A DNA stretch of 22,424 nt from UBA4656 sp002405525 (lineage in GTDB: Bacteria; Pseudomonadota; Gammaproteobacteria; Xanthomonadales; Ahniellaceae): contig DAIMGT010000065.1 of the NCBI GenBank assembly GCA_036723735.1, positions 1-22,424 of the forward strand, read 5' to 3'. Below are positions 8,681-16,562 of this stretch, piece after piece (position 1 is the stretch's first letter; each line of letters opens with the position of its first letter). The notes under the pieces are model-generated. The model saw only the letters and a list, made by a program, of their open reading frames with translations, made no database searches and was not told the DNA's origin. The position numbers and the translations under genes were made by a program.

Positions 8681-9220
8681 TCAGGGCCCCAACGCCCCAT
8701 CCACCCACCGCTGCAGGCTTTGCTCGTCGAAAGCCCCCATGTGGGTGGCGACGACGCGGCCATCGGCGTCGGCGAGGATCGAGTACGGCAGCACCGCGCG
8801 GGTGTTTCCCAGCCGCACCGACGAGTCGCCGGGTCCCGGCACCTCGATCAGATTGGGGTAGGCGACCGGCACCCGCTGCAGGTACTCGGCGACCTTCTGC
8901 GGATCGTCCAGCGCGATGCCGACCAGCGCGATGCCGCGCTCGCCCTGGCGACGCGCGAAGGCGTCGAGCAGCGGCATCTCCTTCAGGCACGGCGGACACC
9001 AGGTCGCCCACCAGTTGATCAGCACCGGCCGGCCGCGGAATGCCGCGAGGTTGCGCTCTCCGCCGCCTGCCTGCGGCAGGGTGAGGTCGGGGACCATGGT
9101 CTCCACCGCTACTGCCGGCCCCGCCGGCCGCGCGGGCCGCATGAGCTGGTTGCCGATCAGCCAGCCTGTGCCCGCGCCGATGGCGGCGACCAGGACCACC
9201 AGCACCGCCGTGCGGTTCAT
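8681..9220 (-). CDS. TlpA-family membrane-anchored thioredoxin-like protein
   Basis: Predicted 179 aa. The N-terminus MNRTAVLVVLVAAIGAGTGW is an uncleaved signal anchor or signal peptide (about 4-23), so the redox domain faces the periplasm. The thioredoxin fold follows with VLINWWATWCPPCLKEMPLL at about 66-85; the CPPC active site is at 75-78 and a cis-proline region VLPYSIL at about 143-149. TlpA/ResA/DsbE-like proteins reduce specific periplasmic disulfides and are recharged by DsbD or CcdA. It begins 13 bases after the dsbD stop, which suggests that DsbD is its electron donor. ATG 9220 was chosen because it begins the signal sequence; the in-frame upstream extension overlaps dsbD. Confidence 0.92.
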   Translation of the reverse strand: MNRTAVLVVLVAAIGAGTGWLIGNQLMRPARPAGPAVAVETMVPDLTLPQAGGGERNLAAFRGRPVLINWWATWCPPCLKEMPLLDAFARRQGERGIALVGIALDDPQKVAEYLQRVPVAYPNLIEVPGPGDSSVRLGNTRAVLPYSILADADGRVVATHMGAFDEQSLQRWVDGALGP

Positions 9221-9233
9221 GCGCGACGTGCTC

Positions 9234-11555
9234 TCAGCACTGGCTCGCGCGCCGCAGGCGCTCGGCGAACGGCGCGGGATCCTCATAGCCGACCAGCCGA
9301 TGCTCGCGGCGTTCATCGGTGCCGCAGTGGAAGAACAGCGTTGCCGGCGGACCGATGATCCCGAACCGCCGTTGGAGCGCGACGTCGTCGTCGTCCTGCG
9401 CGGTGACGTCGACCTTCAGCAGCACGTAGTCCGACAGCGCCTCGCGCACGCCGGCGTCGGTGAAGGTGTTGCGCTCCATGCGCTTGCACTCCACGCACCA
9501 GTCGGCATAGAAGTCGAACAGCACCGGCTTGCCGGCGGTGCTCGCGGCGGCCACCGCGCGGTCGAGTTCGGCGGTGGTCTCGAGCGGCTGGAACTGAACC
9601 TTTACAACGGCCGGCGACGCGCCGCCGCGCAGCGCGGCCAGCGGCTTCATCACATCACGCCCGCCGGCGGCCACGCCGATGAACTGGATCACGCCCAGCG
9701 CGAGCAGCGCCACGCCCACCGCCTTCCAGGTGCGGCGCCAGCCGGAGGCGCCTTCCGGAAGGCGCTCCAGCGCGCCGAGGTGCACGCCGCAGCCGACCAG
9801 CAGGATGCCGGCCAGCAGCATGATCCACACCGGGTCGAGCACGCGCTCGAGCATCCACAGCGCGAGGAACAGGAAGGCGACGCCGAAGGCGGACTTGATG
9901 GCGTCCATCCACGGTCCCGCCTTCGGCAGCAGCCGCCCCTGGGTGGCGCCGAAGGCGAGCAGCGGCGCACCCATGCCCAGCCCCATGGCGAACAGCGCGA
10001 AGCCACCGAGCACCGGATCGCCTGATTGCCCGATGTAGGTCACCGCCACCGCCAGCGGCGGCGCGACGCACGGGCCGACCAGCAGGCCGGACAGCACGCC
10101 CATCGCCGCAACACCCGGCACCGAGCCCGGCTTCTGCCGGTTCGACAGCGCGGCCAGCCGCGTCTGCCACGAGGACGGCAGTTGCAGCTCGTAAAAGCCG
10201 AACATGGCCAGCGCCAGCAACACGAACAGGCCCGCGAAGGTGACCAGGATCCAGGGCTTCTGCAGGACCGCGCTGAGGTTCACGCCGAGCAACCCCGCGA
10301 CCACGCCGGCGGCGGCGTACACCAGTGCCGAGGCCAGCACGTAGACCAGCGAAAGCACGATCGCGCGCCGCGCGGTGAGGCCCTCGCCCGCGCCGGCGAG
10401 GATGCCGGACAGGATCGGCACCATCGGGTAGACGCAGGGCGTGAACGCCAGCCCCAGCCCGACCGCGAAGAAACCCAGCACGACCAGCGCGAGGTTGCGC
10501 TCGGCCAGCAGTCGGCTCAGGCGGGATTCCTCGCCCTCCGCCGGAACCGGCGCAGGCACGGCCTGCATCGTCGCATCGCCCGCGCCGCTGCGCCGGATCA
10601 GGGTCGCCGGCGGCAGGTCCACCGACGCCGTGCGGGTCATCGGCGGGTAGCAGATGCCGTCCTGCTGGCAACCCTGGAAGTCGGCGGTCAGCGGGATCGT
10701 GCGCGAGGCGGCGCCCGCGCCGCGGCGCACCTCGATCGGCACCTCGACCGTGCCGAAGTACACCATCACGGCGCCGAAGTGCTCGTCGCGATGCGCGACC
10801 GCCGGTGGCCAGCGCGGCACGCCGAGCGCCACATCGGGATCGGCGCTGCGGAATACCGTCCTGTCGCGGTAGAGGTAGTAGCCGGCCGGCATCGAGAAGC
10901 GGGCAAGGATGCCGCCGTCGGCGGCACTGCCGATGGCCTCGAAAACGAAGGCCTGCTGTTCCGGCAGCGGCAGCCTCGCGCCGGTGCCGGCCGCGGACGG
11001 CGCTAGTCCGCCGAGGAGTCCGGCGTTGCCCAGCGGTCCCGCGCCGCCGAGCGCCGCGGTGCCGGCCGGCGCCAGCGAGGCCGGCCCGGATATCGCCGCG
11101 GGTCGCGCGACCGGTGGCGGCAGTTCGAGCGACACCAGCTGCCGGTGCGGCGGGTAGCAGATCGCCGGATCCTTTTCGTGGCAGCCCTGGTAGCCGACGC
11201 GCAGCGCGAACACGCCGGCGGCCTCCGCGGGCACCTGCAGCGCGAGGGTGCCCGCGGCGGCGTCATGGTAGACCTCGACCTCGCCGAAGAACTCGTCGAC
11301 CTTGCGCTCGCCGGGCTGCATCGACAGCGCGCCCGCGACCACACCCGCACCTTCGGCCCTGGCGCTGATGCGCTCGCGGTACAGGTAGTAGCCGTCCGCG
11401 ATCTCGAAGCGGATTGCGACGCGGTCGCGCTGCTCCATTGTCGCGGACAGGCGGAATGCGTCCTCCACCGGCAGCAGGCCGTCGGCGTCCTGCGTGTGCG
11501 CGGGGCCGGCGAGCGCGGCGAGAACGATGAGGAGCGGGGCGGTCGGGCGCGGCAT
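9234..11555 (-). CDS. dsbD: Protein-disulfide reductase DsbD with two tandem alpha domains
   Basis: Predicted 773 aa, against roughly 565-600 in E. coli-type DsbD. It moves electrons from cytoplasmic thioredoxin to periplasmic partners. The order is: signal peptide (about 1-21); DsbD-alpha 1 (about 27-147, cysteines 125 and 133); an Ala/Gly/Pro linker (about 148-195); DsbD-alpha 2 (about 198-317, cysteines 296 and 302); eight-helix membrane domain (about 352-632) with redox cysteines in FTPCVYP (374) and GPCVAPP (496); and a C-terminal thioredoxin domain with FYADWCVECK (Cys687/Cys690). Both alpha domains share GYYLYR and CYPP motifs. It follows cutA and precedes the TlpA-like gene, its probable client. 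Confidence 0.96.
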   Translation of the reverse strand: MPRPTAPLLIVLAALAGPAHTQDADGLLPVEDAFRLSATMEQRDRVAIRFEIADGYYLYRERISARAEGAGVVAGALSMQPGERKVDEFFGEVEVYHDAAAGTLALQVPAEAAGVFALRVGYQGCHEKDPAICYPPHRQLVSLELPPPVARPAAISGPASLAPAGTAALGGAGPLGNAGLLGGLAPSAAGTGARLPLPEQQAFVFEAIGSAADGGILARFSMPAGYYLYRDRTVFRSADPDVALGVPRWPPAVAHRDEHFGAVMVYFGTVEVPIEVRRGAGAASRTIPLTADFQGCQQDGICYPPMTRTASVDLPPATLIRRSGAGDATMQAVPAPVPAEGEESRLSRLLAERNLALVVLGFFAVGLGLAFTPCVYPMVPILSGILAGAGEGLTARRAIVLSLVYVLASALVYAAAGVVAGLLGVNLSAVLQKPWILVTFAGLFVLLALAMFGFYELQLPSSWQTRLAALSNRQKPGSVPGVAAMGVLSGLLVGPCVAPPLAVAVTYIGQSGDPVLGGFALFAMGLGMGAPLLAFGATQGRLLPKAGPWMDAIKSAFGVAFLFLALWMLERVLDPVWIMLLAGILLVGCGVHLGALERLPEGASGWRRTWKAVGVALLALGVIQFIGVAAGGRDVMKPLAALRGGASPAVVKVQFQPLETTAELDRAVAAASTAGKPVLFDFYADWCVECKRMERNTFTDAGVREALSDYVLLKVDVTAQDDDDVALQRRFGIIGPPATLFFHCGTDERREHRLVGYEDPAPFAERLRRASQC

Positions 11556-11620
11556 CGAGGGCGGACTCGCAGGGGCGGTGGAAGGCTGGGCGCTGCGGCG
11601 CCCGCTGGCGGCAGGGTCTT

Positions 11621-11947
11621 TCAGTCGGCGGCGGGCGCGACGCCCGCCGCCACCCAGTCGAGGTAGGCGGGCAGTCCCCCTGCCACCTCGACCGCGATCA
11701 GCTCCGGAAGTTCGTAGGGGTGCAGCGCCGGCACGCGCTCGCGCAGGGCCGGCAGGCGTTCGCGAGTGGTCTTGATCAGCAGCAGCACCTCGGCCTCGTC
11801 GTGCACTGCACCCTGCCAGCGGTAGGTCGAGCGCACGCCTGGCAGCCGGTTCACACAGGTCGCCAGGCGTTCGTCGACCAGCGCGTGCGCGATGCGCGCG
11901 GCGGTGGCGTCGTCGGGACAGGCGCAGAAGGCGAGCAGGGCGTCCAT
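11621..11947 (-). CDS. cutA: Divalent cation tolerance protein CutA
   Basis: Predicted 108 aa, the usual size of this trimeric PII-like ferredoxin-fold protein. It begins MDALLAFCACPDDATAARIAHALVDERLATCVN, with the family ALVxERLAACVN-type strand-helix unit (about 22-33). It continues with STYRWQGAVHDEAEVLLLIKT (about 40-60) and the conserved HPYELPELIAV at 76-86. CutA binds copper and other divalent metals, but its physiological role remains debated. It lies 27 bases after the nuclease gene and 65 bases before dsbD. The cutA-dsbD neighbourhood beside groESL is typical of Xanthomonadales. Confidence 0.96.
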   Translation of the reverse strand: MDALLAFCACPDDATAARIAHALVDERLATCVNRLPGVRSTYRWQGAVHDEAEVLLLIKTTRERLPALRERVPALHPYELPELIAVEVAGGLPAYLDWVAAGVAPAAD

Positions 11948-11974
11948 CGGCCGACGATTATGCCCGCGGTCCGG

Positions 11975-14107
11975 TCAGGGCTCGAACCCGTTGCCGAACA
12001 CGGCATCGGGCGGTGCCGCGCCGCAGGGCTGGGCGAAGGCGATCGCCACCCACTCCGGATGGTCGATGAAGGGGTTGCGGTTGCCCTGGAAACTCTGCAC
12101 GACGTCGTTGCGCAGCGACTCCTGCGCGTCGGGTGGGTCGAGCGCATGCCAGGCCAGCAGGGTCGACCGCAGGCCCATGTAGGCGGTGCCGCCGGAGGTC
12201 TGCTGGATCAGGTTGCGGTCGTCGGTGACGATGAGTTCGGGCTCGGACTGTCCCTGGGTGTTGCCACCGGTGGCGACCCCGCCTTCGTAGCGCACGTCCA
12301 TGTACAGCACGGCGCGCGCCACGTCGCCCTTGCGCCGGGTCCAGACCTCGAAGCTGCCCTGGTTGCCATCGGCGCCACCGACCCAGTTGCAGTTCCCGGC
12401 CGCATGACTGCATGCCGCGGCGCTGCCCGCGCCGCCGGTGAGCGGGTGCGACAGCGTGTGGCGCGCGCTGCAGCCGGGCGGGGGGCAGTCGGCAAAGGGC
12501 TTGTTGCCGCGGTCGGCGTTCCAATCCTTCTCCGACGCGTAGAGCATGTGCGCGGCGGAGCGCGGCGCGTTCGGGAAGCCGAGGTTGCCGCTGGTGTTGG
12601 GGAAGCCCAGCGACTGCGGCCAGGTGTGCTCGCGGTTGTAGCGCGTCCCCTGCGGCACGCTGGTGCCGGTGTCGCGGTCGGCGCCCTTGACGAAGGACTT
12701 GTTGTAGTAGACGTCGAGCACGCGCGCGGAGTCGTTCGGGTCCTGGTCGGCGGCCTCCAGCATGGTCCACACGTCAGTGGGGCTGCCGGTGTAGGGATAG
12801 ACCGTGTGGTCGTCGATCAGCGCATGCAGGCTGGTGCGCAGCGCCTGGCAGCTGCCGGCGTCGACGCCGGCGTAGTAGCTGCTGCCGCCCTGCCCGGTGG
12901 TGAAGGCCACCACCACGTCGGCCGCCAGGGGGTCGGCGGTGCCGTCGAGGTCGCTGACCTGCGCTGCGATCACGCGCAGCGAACAAGCGGTCAGCGGGTC
13001 GAAGTTCGCCACCGGGTCGATGGTGTAGGTGGTTTGCGCCGTGCTGGAGGCGCTGAACGGCAGCGGGCCGGACGGCGGGCAGTGCAGCTCGAAGGCGCCG
13101 GCGCCGGCGTTGACCGGCTCGGAAAAGGTCACGACCAGGTTGGCGGCGAGGCCGACGTTGGTGGCGTTGTTCGCCGGCACGGTGGACGCCACCGACGGCG
13201 CCAGGTCAGGCGCGACGGCGAAGCCGAACACGAAGTCGGCGGCCATCGCATCCGGCGTGCCGTCGAGGTCGCTGACCTGCGCGGCGCGCACGGTCGCGGT
13301 GCAGGCGTCGCCCGGCGCGAAATCGGTGGTCGGATCGAAGCTCCAGGCCGTGGGGCCGCCGCTGCGCGTGATGCTGCGCGGGCCGGACGTGCAGGCGATT
13401 TCGAAAGCACTGGCGCCGAGCGTGACCGCCTCGCTGAAGGTCACCACCACGTTGGCGTCCGCCGCGACCTGGGTGGCGTTGTTCGCCGGTACCGTCGCGG
13501 CGACCGTCGGTGCCGTGTCGACGCCGGCCGTGAAGGTCTGGCCCGTGTTGCATGCGCCGAAACTGTCGGCCGACGTCGGCGCCCACGTCATGGACTGGTA
13601 GCGGTCACCGGTGCCGCGCAGCTGCAGCGACGTGCCGGCGTCCGTGGCGTTGCTCTCGGCCACGCCGATGTCGGTGCTTGCAACGCCGTTGGCCGGGCCC
13701 CCAGTGCCGATGAAGCTGCCTTCGTAGCTGAGGAACTGGACCAGCTGGCCGCCCGGACCGACCAGCGCGATGCCGTCCGGCGCGCCGTTCTGGATTCCGT
13801 TGGTGGCATAGGCGAGCACCGCGACCTGCACACCGGCGCCGCAAGTCACGCTGTTGCCGGCCGGAATCGGATCGGTGTCGTAGGGCGCACCGCCCGAGCC
13901 GTTGTACAGCACGATCTGGTATTGGCTCAGATCAGCACCCTGGGTCGCCACCACTTCGATGCGCTCGCCGACGTCGCCGGCAGCCGTCGCGTCGTCGTAG
14001 TGCAATTCGTTGATGAAGACCCGGGCTGGATCGAGGGTGAAGGCTTGCACGCTGGAGGCCGACCACAGGGCGGCGGTCAGCGCAAGCCGGATCATCGGGC
14101 GGGGCAT
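11975..14107 (-). CDS. Secreted multidomain endonuclease I-family nuclease with Ig-like repeats
   Basis: Predicted 710 aa. A signal peptide (MPRPMIRLALTAALWSASSVQA) precedes a lamin-tail-like beta domain (about 23-187; VFINELHYDD, SQYQIVLYNGSG, GDRYQSMTW). Two Big_5/SbsA-like Ig modules follow at about 199-300 and 303-404, each with TVPANNAT and VVTFSE. The C-terminal endonuclease I domain (about 408-695) has RYNREHTWPQSLGFPN (catalytic His493 region), SAAHMLYASEKDWN and GNRNPFIDHPEWV, the EndA/NucM signature of periplasmic or secreted DNA/RNA endonucleases. The last residues, DAVFGNGFEP, resemble a C-terminal tail I associate with secreted proteins of this order. ATG 14107 was chosen for the signal peptide. 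Likely role: extracellular nucleic-acid degradation. Confidence 0.9.
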   Translation of the reverse strand: MPRPMIRLALTAALWSASSVQAFTLDPARVFINELHYDDATAAGDVGERIEVVATQGADLSQYQIVLYNGSGGAPYDTDPIPAGNSVTCGAGVQVAVLAYATNGIQNGAPDGIALVGPGGQLVQFLSYEGSFIGTGGPANGVASTDIGVAESNATDAGTSLQLRGTGDRYQSMTWAPTSADSFGACNTGQTFTAGVDTAPTVAATVPANNATQVAADANVVVTFSEAVTLGASAFEIACTSGPRSITRSGGPTAWSFDPTTDFAPGDACTATVRAAQVSDLDGTPDAMAADFVFGFAVAPDLAPSVASTVPANNATNVGLAANLVVTFSEPVNAGAGAFELHCPPSGPLPFSASSTAQTTYTIDPVANFDPLTACSLRVIAAQVSDLDGTADPLAADVVVAFTTGQGGSSYYAGVDAGSCQALRTSLHALIDDHTVYPYTGSPTDVWTMLEAADQDPNDSARVLDVYYNKSFVKGADRDTGTSVPQGTRYNREHTWPQSLGFPNTSGNLGFPNAPRSAAHMLYASEKDWNADRGNKPFADCPPPGCSARHTLSHPLTGGAGSAAACSHAAGNCNWVGGADGNQGSFEVWTRRKGDVARAVLYMDVRYEGGVATGGNTQGQSEPELIVTDDRNLIQQTSGGTAYMGLRSTLLAWHALDPPDAQESLRNDVVQSFQGNRNPFIDHPEWVAIAFAQPCGAAPPDAVFGNGFEP
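12896..13513 (-). repeat. Tandem duplication of an Ig-like (Big_5) module within the nuclease gene
   Basis: The two ~102-residue modules are similar at DNA level. A 26-base identical stretch occurs at 12939-12964 and 13257-13282 (318 bases apart). A 17-base identical stretch, GTGGCGTTGTTCGCCGG, occurs at 13161-13177 and 13473-13489 (312 bases apart). Both offsets are multiples of three, so the duplication keeps the frame. Confidence 0.85.
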
Positions 14108-14179
14108 GGGGGAGGACTCGGTCGGGTGACCCGCCATCTTACGGGGCCGGCGTCGGCGGCGCCCGACCGGCGCCCACCC

Positions 14180-14207
14180 CTTGAAACCCGGATCGGCGTC
14201 CCCACAA
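14180..14207 (+). promoter_or_regulatory. Probable sigma32 (heat-shock) promoter of groESL
   Basis: CTTGAAA at 14180-14186, a 13-base spacer, then CCCCACAA starting at 14200. This fits the RpoH consensus CTTGAA-N13-17-CCCCATNT with few mismatches. It lies about 125 bases upstream of the groES ATG. Confidence 0.65.
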
Positions 14208-14228
14208 AACGCGCCACCCGATGCCCCG

Positions 14229-14258
14229 TTCACCTGCCGTGGTGGCATCGGCTAAACT
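14229..14258 (+). promoter_or_regulatory. Possible sigma70 promoter of groESL next to CIRCE
   Basis: TTCACC (14229-14234) and TAAACT (14253-14258) each match 4 of 6 consensus positions and are separated by 18 bases. The predicted start point would fall inside the CIRCE element, the classical arrangement for HrcA repression. Such pairs arise by chance fairly often; its position is the main support. Confidence 0.45.
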
Positions 14259-14284
14259 TGGCACTCACCGGGGTCGAGTGCTGC
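14258..14284. promoter_or_regulatory. CIRCE element (HrcA operator)
   Basis: TTGGCACTC-N9-GAGTGCTGC, against the consensus TTAGCACTC-N9-GAGTGCTAA. The central GCACTC/GAGTGC dyad and the 9-base spacer are exact; deviations are only at the outer ends. It lies about 47 bases upstream of groES, in the expected leader position. The hrcA gene itself is not in this window. Confidence 0.9.
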
Positions 14285-14331
14285 CACCCGTCCCCGAACT
14301 ACGAAAAAATCAAGCACTTGCGAGGATTTTC

Positions 14332-14619
14332 ATGAATATCCAGCCTCTGAACGACCGCGTCGTCATCAAGCGCATGGAAGAAGAGCGCCTGTCGGCCGGC
14401 GGCATCGTGATCCCCGACACCGCTACCGAGAAGCCGATCAAGGGCGAAGTCGTCGCCGTCGGCGAAGGCAAGGTCCTCGACAACGGCACCGTGCGCAAGC
14501 CGGCCGTCAAAACGGGCGACAAGGTCCTGTTCGGCAAGTACAGCGGCACCGAGGTCAAGCTCAACGGCATCGAGTACCTGGTGGTGCGCGAGGACGACAT
14601 CTTCGCCATTCTCGGGTGA
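14332..14619 (+). CDS. groES: Co-chaperonin GroES
   Basis: Predicted 95 aa, the standard length. It forms the heptameric lid of the GroEL folding chamber. MNIQPLNDRVVIKRMEEERLSAGGIVIPDTATEKP shows the conserved N-terminal strand and the mobile loop (about 16-32, GGIVIPD), which contacts GroEL. It ends EYLVVREDDIFAIL. ATG 14332 has GAGGA at 14322-14326. An in-frame ATG at 14221 lies inside the regulatory region, upstream of CIRCE, and is rejected. It is the first gene of groESL, under the sigma32-like promoter and CIRCE site just upstream. Confidence 0.98.
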   Translation: MNIQPLNDRVVIKRMEEERLSAGGIVIPDTATEKPIKGEVVAVGEGKVLDNGTVRKPAVKTGDKVLFGKYSGTEVKLNGIEYLVVREDDIFAILG

Positions 14620-14653
14620 TGCCGCCGCGGGCCTCGGGCGCCTCGCGCTGCGA

Positions 14654-14748
14654 GGGCCCAGGGCCCAGGGCCCAGGGCCCAAGGCCCAGTGACGAGCGAC
14701 TCGACCGCAATCCCCATTTCTGTGCCCTGGGCCCCGTGCCCTGGGCCC
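14654..14748. repeat. GGGCCCA heptad repeat with inverted partner between groES and groEL (element B)
   Basis: Four perfect tandem GGGCCCA heptads (14654-14681) and a fifth degenerate copy form the left arm. The right arm at 14722-14748 contains two inverted units (GTGCCCTGGGCCC, and a variant). Left and right arms align at about 19 of 22 positions, so the 154-base gap can fold into a large hairpin with a ~33-40-base loop between groES and groEL. Related to element A at 8520-8662. Confidence 0.7.
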
Positions 14749-14773
14749 TAAGCAAGACACTGAGGAAACTGAC

Positions 14774-16420
<1,647 letters not shown>

Positions 16421-16450
16421 TCCCGTCGCACAACGCGTGACTGTGACACC

Positions 16451-16484
16451 CGAAGCCCCGCCTCGCGCGGGGCTTCGTCTTTTC
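16451..16484 (+). terminator. Rho-independent terminator of groESL
   Basis: GAAGCCCCGC (16452-16461) pairs perfectly with GCGGGGCTTC (16467-16476) around a 5-base loop; the outer C-G pair extends it to 11 bp. It is followed by a short T-rich tail (TCTTTTC). It lies 31 bases after the groEL stop and separates the chaperonin operon from the helicase operon. Confidence 0.92.
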
Positions 16485-16508
16485 ATGGGTGCCAAGCCGG
16501 CGCCTGCC

Positions 16509-16537
16509 TTGGCGCTTCGCAGCCTTGGGGGCATACT
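16509..16537 (+). promoter_or_regulatory. Possible sigma70 promoter of the helicase-Schlafen-Mod operon
   Basis: TTGGCG (16509-16514) and CATACT (16532-16537), each 4 of 6 to consensus, lie 17 bases apart and 25 bases upstream of the helicase ATG. They sit directly downstream of the groEL terminator, where an independent promoter is expected. Confidence 0.4.
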
Positions 16538-16562
16538 TCGAACGCATCGAGGACCCACCCAT

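Noticed and set aside
14221..14331. N-terminally extended GroES from ATG 14221
   Set aside because: The extension would translate the CIRCE operator and has no family resemblance. ATG 14332 has a good Shine-Dalgarno and gives the standard 95 residues.
11720..14335. 871-codon open frame on the plus strand opposite cutA and the nuclease gene
   Set aside because: It is rich in Gly/Ala/Val/Arg without domains, and it runs through the groES promoter and CIRCE. It is a shadow of the nuclease gene.
14654..14748. CRISPR array
   Set aside because: The repeats are 7-base tandem units with no spacers. The arrangement is a tandem plus inverted repeat.
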